In this document: positions 12,701 to 24,711 of the stretch, piece after piece | Layout: each line of letters begins with the position of its first letter | Position numbering within the stretch: position 1 is the first letter of the stretch | Source: Ectocarpus siliculosus | Taxonomy: Eukaryota > Sar > Phaeophyceae > Ectocarpales > Ectocarpaceae | Reading direction: 5' to 3' | Length of the DNA stretch: 64,000 nucleotides | NCBI GenBank assembly: GCA_000310025.1 | Contig: FN649759.1 | Location: forward strand, 373,611 to 437,610 | Made by a program: the position numbers and the translations under genes | Notes under the pieces: generated by a model | The model's input: the letters and a program-made list of their open reading frames with translations, nothing else | The model's database searches: none | Told to the model about the DNA's origin: nothing

Positions 12701-15700
12701 CCCGCATGCTCCCTTCATGTACGCGAGTGGAGCGGGTGGAGCGGGTGACCACGTAAAGTCTCTCTGTCGTGCTGCCTCTAACTTGTGGCGAAATTTATCA
12801 CCGTGAAATACATTCACATGTGCGTCGTCTCTGACTTTCTCTCTGCGATTGCGTCTCTGTCACTCTGTCTCTCGCAGTCTCTCTCTGTCTCTCTCGCGCC
12901 CGCTCTCTCTCCCTATGTCTTTGTCTCTGTCGCTCTCTGTCTCCCTGTCTCCCGCTTCCGTGTGTTTGTACAAAATCGTGTATCTACTAGCCACGGCAGA
13001 GTCATGTATTGGGACACAACAATGAACAGTTCTTGGGACGTCTTGGAATTATCAGTGAAACGAGTACAGCGTTTCCCAGATCCAACCGCCGAGCCAAGCG
13101 TGAGATCACCCGACTTCTCTCCTGTGGGCGGGGGAGTATGGAAGAGCCGAGATCGAAGAAGCAAGCCAAGCACAGGGCAACCCCCTAATAGATTACAAAC
13201 ACGAAAGTTCCCACCACGGTTGGCATCACCCATGGCGAAAGATGGTCGGCCAGTCACGATGTAGCGGCAGCGATGTCGACCGACATCAAAACAGCTGGCT
13301 CATCGCCTCTCGTGCAGGTTGAGATTGCCCGTGTCGTCTTGCTTGCACAAGGTTCGACCTCTCCCCTTCTTCACCCGTGTATTGCCCTATTTTCTGGTGT
13401 GTCAGGTGTAACTTGAGTGCTTCTCCGGCAACTGGCCTTGTGGGAATGCAGGAGAACGCCTTCCTCAGCGACTTCTTCGGCTGCAATGGTTTCCTTCCAC
13501 TCGCTACCCCAAGGTATCCCTTTCAGTCTACCTGGTGCAGAAAATACATTGGACCGTGAACTCTGCCTTCTGCACGAGGCAGTTCCTTCGCGAATTTTCA
13601 TTTTTATATGTCCTCGAAGCTGCCGCACAGCGCGCGCGTTGACATTCTCGTTCACCAACTTGACGGTTTCTGGTGTTTCTTCTCTCTCTTCACTCCTATT
13701 GGACCCCACGCAATCATCCGACCCGTGGCACTTTCGCACCCATCTGTGTTGTTTTTGCCAGTCATATTCGGGAGACGATGGTGAAGATCATGTTACCCCC
13801 CGCCTCCTCTCAGCAGCCAGTCCTTGGGGACGACTGTGACGAGGGAGGGCACTACTTCGAAGCAGTCGCTCGGGGGGGTGATCTGAGCAAGACCTCGGCA
13901 GGAAACCGGCTGCCTATGGATCCGTCAGCGTGCACGTTCTGGTGTGCAGTTGCTCTCGGGGCGCTCGCAAAGGGCAGCCCGATCGAATCGGTATGAACCG
14001 GAGTGTCATGTTTTTTGCGCCGAATATTGAGAACGAATTTGTTTCCCGTACGAATGTTAACGTTCCTTGGGTGTTGTTGACATAACTTCTCTTACCATTG
14101 CCAAAGGTTGCCACCGTTGCTTGTTCGTCCGCTTGACAGACCTTCCTCTACTCGTCTGGTGCCTCGCTTCTGCAGGTGACGAGCTATGCCCGGCTGGCAC
14201 AAGCAGCGCTTGCCAATAGCAACTCCGACCCCGCAGACACCGAGGTCGCAAAGTGAGTCAACCCGGAACAACCTACACTCAAGGAAATGCGCGATATTCG
14301 GTCGTGAAGCTTCACCCACGAGTTCCTCTGTGAATATTGTAGGTCTAGGCGACGATGCTTGTGTTCCAGACCAACCCGCGAGGCTTGTCCGATCAACAAG
14401 GTTTTTTAATTTTGGCGATTACTCACTTTGATCTTGTTCTGCCTGCCGTCTTGTTTCTGCCCAGGGCATGGGTAATTCTAGCTAACCTGCACGGTTTCAT
14501 GGGGGACATGGTGAGTGCCTGTTTCGTGCACATGGATGACCTCCGCACTCCCGGCTCTTGCAGGTTGGTAGTGGTTGTCTGTGGCGCCGCGTGAGGACAT
14601 TGAACAACTTGCAGGTTGCTCGCTCCGATGGCGTGCTTGGAACACATGGAAGAAATGATCCGCTGCAGCTGAGATGTGTTTGCGTGGTGTCCTCCGACGT
14701 GCGTTAGCTCGATAACTGCATGGTACATGTTATGTTTCAGGAGGGGTTCGAGAAATACCTGGCTCTTTCGGACTCTTTCGTGACAAGTTCTATCGAGGAA
14801 GGGTCCACAGATGCGCTTCCGGTGGTGAGAATTTCGTATCACTCTTTCGGTGGTGAAAACTTCATTCTGTACCGTGGTTCGGGCACTGGTAGTGGTCGGT
14901 GTACCAGAGGTGAGCCCGCGTCACGAACTTCTCTGCTGCTGTGCGTGCGATAGATTAATGAGCTGACGAGGACCCCGGCGCTGATTTCGTGGTCTGAACC
15001 AATCCATTCACGCAGTTGGTTCCTCCGTGCGAACAATTCCCGCCACAAAACTCCCCGATACAAACAAGCGGGAGTCTTCTCTCCTCCTCGTGCTATGGTT
15101 TCAGCAGCTGTTGATATCGCTGCTCTATGTAATATTCCGTGCGGCGGTGTGCTGACCAGGGGTTTGCCGAGATTGTCAAGTTCAAAGAGTTCGCCAACGC
15201 TTCCTGTGGAGAGTGGCCGCTGGAGTGTTTTTCTGTCCAAGAAAACAATCCTCCTCCTCAGGTGTGTGAGTCAGTCTCATCGAGGGTCGCGTGACGATGC
15301 CCATCCTCCAAACCAGAGTTTGCTAAGCTGGACTCTCGTGATTATTCCGGGGGACACGGATCATCCATCCACTGGACAGCGCCTTTGTGTGTCGTGGAAG
15401 CTTTCTTGAGCGTGCTGCGTCGAACGTTGAGATGGCTGTTAACTACTGTAGTTCGATATCAAGCAACACCTTGATGTTTGCCCTTCCCCTTCACTCCTGT
15501 TCTGACACGGTGTCCCCAGTTGAGCGTGGTTGCCACCGAAGCCGAGCTGTATCAATACGTCGCTCAATCCTGCAGAGCGTTTGAGAGAGCGGTCTACACG
15601 ACAGCGACCGAGCAGAGCGCGAGGGGGGGCGACATGTGCGACTCTGAGTCTCATGGCAGGCCAGATGGGGTACGCCCTTCACCACAAGACTTCATGGCTG

Positions 15701-18174
15701 GGGATCTGTCCAACGCAATGGGGGTGTTGTTGGAGAACGGGAGTTGTATCCATTTTGAACCGCTTGAAGAAGCGGTCGACCGGTGAGTCGGACGACGCAA
15801 CTACTGTAATGTGCTGGTAAACGCACTCGTGATCGTATTTTGCACTGTAGTGTATTATGGAAAATACTGCATATCGGAAAATGTCTGCGGGCCATCGAGG
15901 CCTGAGCGATGCTCGGATCCTTCGTGCGTACTTCCCACACCGACCAGCTCTCACGTTTCCGTTGGACCGCTGCTGTGCGTCTCTATCGCAATCGGCTTGC
16001 ATGTTGGACTGGGGTGTGGCCTCTCTGGTGCGCAGACCAAGCATTCGTGGGGGAATCGGCGCCCTTCTCATCAATGGGTGAGGAGGAAAAACGTTTGAGG
16101 ACGCGAACATTGGCGCCCTCGAGTGCCGTTTACAGCTGTGAATCCCCCACGCATTCCTTCGGCCTCGAGTGCCGTTTACAGCTTGAATCCCCCACGCATT
16201 CCTTCGGCATTAATCGATTTTGTTTTTCGTCACTTCAATCAGCGCTCACAGCACTAGTGCCTTTTTAATCCAACCCGTGGTCACACAGAAGGTCCCCTCT
16301 CTACCCTCCCCTCCTCCGGTACGTTGCCTTCGATTTTTAATGCGAGAATAGTTCAGCACTCTCTTCCCTCTGTGTACACACGAACTAGCGCTATCCACTA
16401 GGCCAAGAGCGGAAGCGAAAGAAAATATCACTTTGCAAGAATAGCTCGCTTACGCCGATATTCGAACCGCTGACCTGACCTCTAGAAGGTTTCGAGGATA
16501 CCAACTTGACCACCGGAGCGACCGGCATGAAACTATGGTACCTGTATTTGATGCCCAGTGAACAGACCGACACCAACCTGGGAGGCCACCCCATTTCTCA
16601 CGAGTACCCTTTACTTGGTGTATATTGACCGCACGTATTGAAATTTCGGGGAGGCTGATATTTGCTGTTGAACAGGGATTGTTTCTCTCGTGTCCAACAA
16701 GACTCCCTCACACACCACTTCATCGCCGCCACGAAAACGCCTCCATCCGACAGAATCCTCGTCTTCGAAAAGGCGGCGAAAGGCGATCTGCGTGCTACCC
16801 TGGAGAGGATCGGTCGATGCATCGAGGTTCTTGAGCGATATCCTGGCTTGTGTCGCTGCATGATCGGGTGAGCCGTTCTTGAGCTCGTTCACACTTGTGG
16901 AGGTGGTGGTGGTAATGCTGGCTTTCTTCATGGCGTGGGCACCGCCCGCTCCCCTTTTGCAAAGTTATCACTGTTTCACAGATGTGATTTATTCGAAGGT
17001 GTGTTCGTTCACTCATTACGATCATGGTAGTGAAACAGATTCCTTAAAAATTGCTCATACGGACCATTTTTCACGGTATGAGTCAGCCGACCACCGTCTG
17101 TTCAGTTTTCAGTCGGTGGTTGGCCAGTTTCAGTCGATTCGTGGGTCGTCCTCTCCATCCGCTAGGATACCGTGATCAAATCTTCGTTCGATTATATATC
17201 CATACGTTTCCTGGCGCCACCTGCTGTTAAGAGTTGTGACTGTTCTTCTGGATCCATACAGTTGGTAGAACACCACGTGCTGTGAGCTACGATGAAGCGT
17301 CATTCTGTTTCCAATTTCCTGTCTCCTTTCTGCCGCTGTGGACGTGTCCACCAAAAGGTGCCACATGACGCACATGATGCTGATATGTCTCGTAGCGGCC
17401 GGCGATTCGAGCGCACGAGCGATGTACGACAGGGTTCGGGGGGCGTTTAACTCTCATCGTCCTTCTGGTTACCTGCCTGTGCCCCCTTTCGAGGAGTGGT
17501 GCGGAGTGGACGCCTTCTGCGATCATCGTTGCTGCAGGTATGTATGGTCGAGAGCAGGATCCAATGCTGATCAAACTGGTGAGCGGGAAAGAAACAGAGC
17601 TGGCTAATCCTTGATAGGTTCGTCGGCAAGTGCTTGTTTCCTTCACGCCTACGGTGACGTGATGCATGCCGTGTACCGCAACTGTGTAAACAATGTGACC
17701 ACACTTTTCCGACTTGTTTTCGTCGTTCTCGACAGAGCCATTGAGGGCCTTGTCAAGAGCGGAAACATGAGGGCTTTCTCGGCGGCACCCGTTGACGGCA
17801 TCGATATCTGTGATGAGCGAAGGGGCACGGGTAGCGTCATAGACGACGATGTTCTTCATGGCCACGGACACACCGAGCATGAGATACTGCCGGCCCCCAA
17901 CAACATTCCTGGAACGATCGTCGGCACTGCCCCCGTGTGGTCTACTAACAGGGGTGCTGAGGGTGACATGAGATCCCTTCCCCCGCCTACACAACCACCG
18001 GCTTTTTCTCCGGTATCATCGAGTCATGCGTGCTGTCAGGACGAGCCAATCCGGTGGTTGGCAGAAAGTAGTGAGGCGGATGGAAAGATAGAGCATATGG
18101 ATGAAGACGACGTTGCCGAAGAAGATTGGCTGGATGCAGCTCGTGCCATATCAGATGCAGAGGAAACCGCGTGA
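9780..18174 (+). CDS. Zn2Cys6 (fungal-type binuclear zinc cluster) regulator-like protein, 13 exons
   Basis: Exons: 9780-9928, 11971-12150, 13406-13513, 13762-13990, 14176-14252, 14465-14510, 14741-14824, 15160-15261, 15520-15782, 16036-16077, 16754-16867, 17358-17537 and 17736-18174 (TGA). They sum to 2013 nt, or 670 residues, with every junction phase-consistent. Residues C33, C36, C43, C49, C52 and C59 fit the C-x2-C-x6-C-x5-C-x2-C-x6-C zinc cluster, followed by a basic stretch (TERRRHGHQPRSQQ). This predicts a nuclear DNA-binding protein. The remainder contains blocks I associate with a family in brown algal genomes, such as SPATGLVGMQENAFLSDFFG, DPSACTFWCAVALGALAKGS and KAAKGDLRATLERIGRC, and it has an acidic C-terminus. 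The start at 9780 sits in a good context (ACCATGG). Targets and binding partners are unknown. The family attribution is from memory; the zinc cluster is read directly. Confidence 0.88.
10930..11970. other. Intronic sequence of the Zn2Cys6 gene without recognised features
   Basis: Part of the 2042-bp first intron (9929-11970), which separates the first four zinc-cluster cysteines from the last two. I see no open frame or repeat family of note, apart from a short ATTCTTCAACGAGG duplication at about 11864-11892. Confidence 0.5.
12838..12955 (+). repeat. CT/CTGT-rich low-complexity tract in intron
   Basis: An imperfect TCTCTGTCTC-type tract of about 115 bp in intron 2 of the Zn2Cys6 gene. No coding potential. 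Confidence 0.7.
16118..16208 (+). repeat. Tandem duplication of a ~45-bp segment
   Basis: Two adjacent near-identical copies, each running CTCGAGTGCCGTTTACAGC through CCCCCACGCATTCCTTCGG and differing by a 2-bp indel. They lie in the 16078-16753 intron of the Zn2Cys6 gene, immediately before the antisense SINE copy. Confidence 0.85.
16215..16523 (-). mobile_element. tRNA-derived SINE, family A, full-length, antisense in intron
   Basis: Read on the - strand it begins GGTCGCTCCGGTGGTCAAGT (a diverged A-box region) and has a B-box-like GGTTCGAATATC. It then shares the family body, including TAATGCGAGAA read inverted and TGTGTACACAGAGGGAAGAG, and ends in a short A-rich tail (T-rich on +). Relative to the copy at 55487 it carries several point differences. 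It sits in the intron between Zn2Cys6 exons 10 and 11. Confidence 0.8.
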
Positions 18175-21100
18175 CAGAGGAGATGACACGCGACAGCATC
18201 CTCTGTGGCGAGGCAGCGCGTCTGACGAAAAGCATATCAGTGGAGGAATCGCAGGCGCACTTTCCTCTCTCAGCGGTGAACTGTGGCGTTTCCGTCGTTC
18301 CTGATACGATGGCTTTGAAGTGAAGCGAGAAGTACTGTCACATCCCTTCTCAATGTAGTATTATGCGCAAACGATATCATCAGCAATTCAGACACTGACT
18401 CTGTACGGTGACGTTTCGATGTAACAAAGTATACTTTTTGCTGAACTCCACATCTTGCACCCAAATTACGGCAACACTGCTGCTGGGTTTGTGTGCCCCG
18501 AGGATCCCATTCCAACTATGTCTGGTGTGTTGGTTTGAAGTGATCCTTACTTCGTCTTGTTTGTGGTAGTTGTTTGGCCTGCAATGCAGTCGGGTGTTTC
18601 TAGCGTGGGTGCCCCCCCTCGTACAGCTGTAGATCTTGATTGTTGGAGCATGCACAGGCATTTTGGTATCATCAACTACGTTCAGGGGGGCATAAGTGCC
18701 GGAATGTGAGCAGTGGTTTGATCCTGTCCTCGTGCAGGAAGTTGGATGCTGGCAGTATTTTTTTCTCAAGCGCTCCTTCTCATCGATGTTCAACGTCAAG
18801 ACGGCGTTCGTGTTTCGAAGGCTACGAGATCATCCTGTGTGTATGTCGGGCAGATATGATCTGCCGGGAACCATGCATGGTGTTTTTGGTCCTGCTTTGT
18901 GCCTTATCGAGCATCAGCATCGGGTATCGCTCTGAAAAGACGTCGACACACCACATCCTCCGCAACGAACGGGAAGCAAGACCCTCGGTGACGTTCTCGA
19001 CAAACATGCTGTGGCAGCCGCAGCAAGGACGAAGGGATACAATGTTGTTGCGCGGTTTTTGTCTGGATGTCAAACCAAATATCTGCCAAAACGGTGTTCT
19101 TCGGATGGATGTGAGTCATGGGCGCGATTGTCTACGCCATCACAGAAAGTTGGATTTGTTCTCACAATGCACCTGGCCATTGCGGGATATCGGTGTACAC
19201 GCAGCACAACTTCATCGTCGACAGGGAAAATCATTTTCGCATTGAAAATCAAGGCACGCGCTGTAGAAGGAATGCGGACCAATCTCCTGCGCGACCTCTT
19301 CCCAGTCCTGTTAATCAAGGGAAGTTTCGTTGTCCCAAGCTGTACATTCAAAGTGAACCCTACCTGTTGTTGACGAGAAGGTGAACAACAAACCGATAAT
19401 AGTCCTCCACGTCACGTTTGCCCATAACACTGCTGTGGCCCTTTTGCGAGAGCGTAGCGAAGTGACTCCGGTACGGGGCGAAGGAACGGAGCCCCGGAGA
19501 ATACAAGACCCGCCGGAATCAAGAATGAAACGGCAAGAGCTTTCTATCACAAGCGACTTGATTCACGAAACAGCATCCATTAGGTCTTGGATTGACGATT
19601 GACACGAGTCAAGCCAAGCTTTTTTTAACTGAGATGTTGTACACTAGCCTTTGTCCTTGTTTTGAGTTAAGCGAAATTATTGGCAGAATGAACTTTTCGC
19701 GTTGTCCGTTGCGAGGGACATACCTCGTTGAGGTCGAGGGGGACCGCCTGGTGTAGGACTTCAATTGTCGTACCCCCGATCCTCGGATAACACGATGAGG
19801 GTTTGAGGTCAAAGGAGGTAAACGAACAACTTCAGCTTGTCTGCTGAAAATTCACCAAAATAACCCTCCGGCGTGAGCTGATGGCCGGCGTGGAACTGAA
19901 CTCTATAGGTTGCAGGGTACTATCCAACTGAGCTGATGACAAGTCGCAGATTGTAGTGTACTTTTTCAACAATCTCACATTTCCAAAATATGGGACTTTG
20001 CCTTCGAGACGGCAGAACCCAGTCAGTGTTTCACTGGTTGTCTGGGACCGTCATTTGCTTTCGGGGTTGCACTGAGTATCTGGGACGGTCTAGTGTTTTT
20101 GGCGTTTGGACTCTTGAAACCCGGGGAAACGAGTTCACTGTCCGCAATAGCTGGTTCAACAGCAAATTTCCATCTGCGTTGGCGATATCCTCGCGTGTGT
20201 TGAATGAGCTTGTGTACCATTTGTATTGAAACCTCGGAGACAAGGTGGCGGGAAAGTGAGTGAGCATGCTGCGCTAAGGCGAGTTGCGCTGCGAGACAAA
20301 GGCGTCTGCCTGTCGCTGACTTCAGGTGCAAATGCATCAAACTCAAGTCAGCGGTAAATGTAGTTGTTGGACAAAGGTAGACAGTCACCGTGAGAAAGGA
20401 TGGATGAGTGCGGCAAGAAAGTTTCGAACCTGCCGCATCTGCCACGACGAGTTCTCTACGATGGTGCTGCACAGCGTGGTTTGTGAAGTTTATTCAGGCA
20501 CTCCAAATGGACGCATTATCTGCGCCCGCAGGGTGAAATTTTATGTTGTAAGAAAACATATACTTCATATCGTATTACGTGTTTCTTGCGCAAACATACC
20601 ATTTTGAAAATTTGTCTGTCAACAGTGAAAACTGGTGACGAACGCAACCCGGCTCGCATGCTGCGGTGAGGAGGTGTTGATCCTCACTCAGAACGGGTGT
20701 TCGTTTCGAGCGGGTCTACTGTATACTCTGGATGGACGTCTCTGTCTACAGAACGAATAGATGCGCGGTATAGGAATGGTTATTCGGTCAGCTTCCCTGT
20801 ACATATGGCTGAAGGCTTTACATAGTTGGCCTGATCGTGACAGCCTAAGAGAGACGATGCTGTGATGGCGCCTATCAACTATCCACCAACTTCGCCAAGA
20901 CGTAAGATCCAGAGTCGGAATGGGAGAATCCATCCCCAATCACAGGAGGACAAGAAAACTCCGAAAACATTTGATCACATATTCGAGAGCGCTCAAGTAG
21001 TGGTGGTTTCTCCGCTTGGCGATTGATTGTCGACCCATCTCGAAAAGGATGTCTAGTCAAGGGTAAACATGACTATTGGTGGCGAGCAATCATTCCCCTC

Positions 21101-21357
21101 TGTAAGGGGAAACTGACTGGCGAACAATCGTTCTCCTCTGTGATGGACAACGAGCGTGCAGAATAACCTAGGGTTGGGCGGGGCCAAAAAACAAGCAAAC
21201 CGGGAAGCGAAGTCCTCTACAAAAATTGACATAGCCGCCACCTCCAACTACAAGAACGCACACCTCATGAAAGTCACTCCCGCGCGCTACTACGATGCTC
21301 TTCTACGACTTCGATCGGTGCGGGAAGTCAGCTCTTGTTCTTGAGTACGGAAGATAC
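18175..21357. other. Downstream / intergenic region without a supported gene
   Basis: The stretch presumably starts with the 3' UTR of the Zn2Cys6 gene. Several open frames of 60-200 codons exist on both strands (for example 18640-19245 + and 20023-20472 -), but they have mixed composition, no flanking splice logic and no motif. I call none of them. A short imperfect duplication containing GCGAACAATCGTTC-like sequence is visible at about 21080-21145. Confidence 0.4.
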
Positions 21358-23677
21358 ATGTGCTGATTCCATGGGTGGTGATCGACCGCCGAACGGGGCC
21401 GCGGCGGCGCGTCGTAAGCCGGACTTGGCCCTGTCTTTTTCTCTAGCGTCAGAGCCTGCTGATGCGAAACAGTCTGATGCGCGGATGAAGAAGAAAGAGA
21501 GTGAGGGAAGGATGTCGCTCAGCCGAGCGCCGCCGTGACTGGCTGGTCGGGGCACTTTTTTTGTACCCTTGCTTTGGAAGACTCGGAGGCTTGCATGGTC
21601 GCCGCCTATCGTCTGTTCAAGATTTCAGAAGCCGTACACTCGGGACACTACACACGCTATATGGGCAGGATCGTATTGTAAGGGGATTCATCGGGGTGAC
21701 CACCCGTATACATCGTGATGCCAGACGAGCAGTGCTTGCGGGTGGCTTGTGGGCAAATATTACGGGGGAAGTTCGAGAATATAACGGGAAGAAGTTGCGC
21801 AATGAAGACAGATTGTTGGAAGAAGAGAGGAGAGGGGGGAAGAGAGGGGGGGCGTCCGCCTCAGGGCCAAATAAACGATGAATGTCCGAGAATTGTCTCA
21901 AATACACTCACTGCACGAGATGGAATACAAAAATTTAGATAACCGCCATGCTTTTCTTCTGTCACGCACACCCGTCGTACACCTACTAACCTGAGGGTAG
22001 AGGAGTGGCCTCCGAATCGTCTTCCCTCGCCCGCAAAGAGTCTCGCCAAGCTCTTTCCTCACCGACGGCAAGAAGAGAAAGAGGACAATCAACCAGCGAT
22101 ATTTGTGATAACATTCGAAGTGGTGGAGACTATGTTTGGGGTCCTCTCGGAGTATCCGCGGTATTTCTGTGGTGCATGTAGTCGGCCTTGTTCTGTTGTA
22201 CACGGAGGAGGGCGAAGGGTGCAGGGGACCCTTACCATCCCTTTGAGTAATTCCTGTCCCCCAGTATCCAGAGTACTGCCCAGTCCATCCTGCTTACTTG
22301 AATATGTTTCATTTAGCCCTCACGTATGGTCGTGCCACCAAACGCAACTCCCCTTTTGACTTATGAAATCGTTAAATATCTTGAACTACACTCGTGACAC
22401 AGTCAGACGACACCCCTCGGTAAGGCTCGATGACTCTAGTTTCGAAGGCGTCGTGTGTTGGCATGCGAAAGATTGCGCCGCACAACAGCACCAAGCCCAC
22501 ATGGGAGGGGCACGGAGAGAAAGCGTCATATCCACGCTGTTGAAAAAAACGATAAACTCATTTCCGGCAAAGGTGGTTGTTATTTCTGCCATTTTAAACT
22601 AAAAAACAGACACGCCATTGCACCTGATCGCCGGGAAATTTCCACGTTGGCGAGCATCTGCAGGTGGGAATGCCTGTGCGCCTCCTCGCGCATCATTGAC
22701 AGTCTGTTGTTTGTCTTGCCGGCGCCTCCCCCGCTCCCACTTCCTTCACCGTCGAACTCCGCATCTCTGCGGACCAGAATTTGACTGGATGGGGTAGCCG
22801 GAACTTCGACCCCGAAGCGACAGCCGGTCGAAACTTTGGAGGGTACCGTGGGCCGGTAGATTCGCGGGTCTGGGTCATGGACGAAAGGCGCGGCTCCTTC
22901 TCTTCTAGGCTGTGGGTATTCCACACACAGGCATGGCGCATCAAGGCAAACGAAAGACGCAGAACCAACAGAAGGACAGGAGCGTAGTAGTACCTTTGGT
23001 GAGCACATGACAGTGGGCGCCTGAAATTCCCGAGTTGTCTCGCTCCCGAGGATCGAGCGGCACACTGGAGAGGGCGGTTGGGGGCGATGAAATTTCTGTG
23101 GACTTCTGTTGATGCGTGCTACTGCACTCAAGTGTATGATCTGCTTGCCATCAGCCGCAAAGTTCGAAGAACCCGTCCTCTCTCTTTATTTTACCTGGAG
23201 AAGCGAAGGAGTCGGGGGGTTTTATAAGAAGACGATAATAACCTACAGACCAACGGGGTTGCGGTTGTTTGTAGATTCGTGTGTACAGACGGATGAAGAT
23301 GGATGAGCCCCGGAGTCATTGAAACTGAAGCCCCTCGCGAAATTTTCGTGTTCAAATTTGAACGACATCACCCTCTCAGTATTTTTGTCTACACTTGTCT
23401 CCTATATTCCTGATCGGTATTCTCATTTTCTCAGCAACGATCCGCACGTCTTACACGTCGTCGTCATGCTGCACTTGCCCTGTACCGCCTGGACTGGAAT
23501 TCCTGCGTGAACAATAACCCAGTCCCGGTTTACCTTGTCCGCCAAAGAAGGTGCTCCGAAGTCCTTCACTACCCATCCTACATCTCGCCTATCCTTGTCG
23601 AACAACCGGCAGTCGAACCACGGTGGCTTGGTGTTCTTCCTGCCGAATCCTTCCCAGTGATACGACGGGGCGGGTCT
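21358..23677 (-). CDS. Unrecognised gene, three probable exons (partial model)
   Basis: On the - strand three exon-like blocks have splice sites and protein-like composition. They are about 23677-23534 (WEGFGRKNTKPPWFDCRLFD, then VGWVVKDFGAPSLADK, donor GTAAAC), 22766-22624 (DAEFDGEGSGSGGGAGKTNN, then EEAHRHSHLQMLANVEISRR, donor GTGCAA) and 21455-21358 (SDAREKDRAKSGLRRAAAAP, donor GTATCT). The last two join in phase. The first and second do not, so at least one exon between 23533 and 22767 is missing from the model, as are both ends. I do not recognise the product. The middle part is Gly/Ser-rich and basic and could be a linker. Some of these blocks also have open + frames, so the strand assignment is tentative. 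Confidence 0.4.
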
Positions 23678-24711
23678 CTTGTGGTGCTGGTTGAGGCGAT
23701 GGCCACTTGAAGGGCGGCCTTGCAGATGCATACTCCTACAGACGGGTAAGGTTCCGCCTCAACTCGAGCCAGGGATGCGAGTCTTATGGCTGGGTGCGTC
23801 GTCGCTCATACCTCGCTGCGTGTCGCGAGAGTGGCGAGATTCTACATACGGTAGTCAAGCCGGTGCTCGACGCCGAAGAGGTACATTTGTCTCAGGCAGA
23901 ACCACATTGAAGTTAGACCGCATCTCGTTCCATGATTTTGTACGGCTCTCTCGTCCGCTCTCGCCGTGACATCACTACCAACCAGGCTGGTTTGGTTTCA
24001 GGTGAGCATCCCGGAGGCATGGGCGTGATTGCTCATGTAGTTGAGGGTTTGTACATGAGGATCTCGTGCGACTGTGGGGTCTACTCTGTTCTTACCGCAC
24101 AAAGCGAACGTCACACGGCGGTGGCATCGTCATGTCGTGTGCGGTCGGCAGGAGAGCAAAGTGGCATGCTGCGGCGGTAGCAGTCTACATGTAAGCTCTG
24201 CGTTCCCGCCGACACTCTCCAAGGAGGCATGGGGAGTCTGATGGGTATCCGCCGACTGTTGTGGAGAGCTGTGCTATCTCCATTTCTAGCAAGCTTTCCT
24301 CTCTGAGCGGCACATCTTTCCGATCGTGTAAACGACATGACACACCACAAGCTGTCAGCAAGTTCAACGTGCTATGTACCGTCATGCTCTTTCCGTAGGC
24401 CCAGAGCCATGCCATGTACTTATCCTGACCCAGCCATATCATGTTTGCGTTTCGCATAAGGGACAGGCACGGAAGCATTTTTTTGTGCCACCACCTGCAT
24501 CCTGCACATTACAGCCATCTCGTCCACATGTGTCAAGAAAGGTGATCGCCTCTGTCGAAAACATGAAGTTCCATTACGCCCTAAACTCGTGCAGCCTCCC
24601 CATAAAAAAATTACTTCCAACCACCCAGGTGCTAAGACTGGTGCTAAGGCTGGTGTCGACGCTAGAAACCACACTGCCGTGGTTGAGCTTATTTCACCGG
24701 CCATCGACACA

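Noticed and set aside
22386-22592. A fourth exon of the - strand gene at 22.4-22.6 kb
   Set aside because: The only reasonable acceptor puts a stop codon in the required phase. Joining 22624 to 21455 works better.
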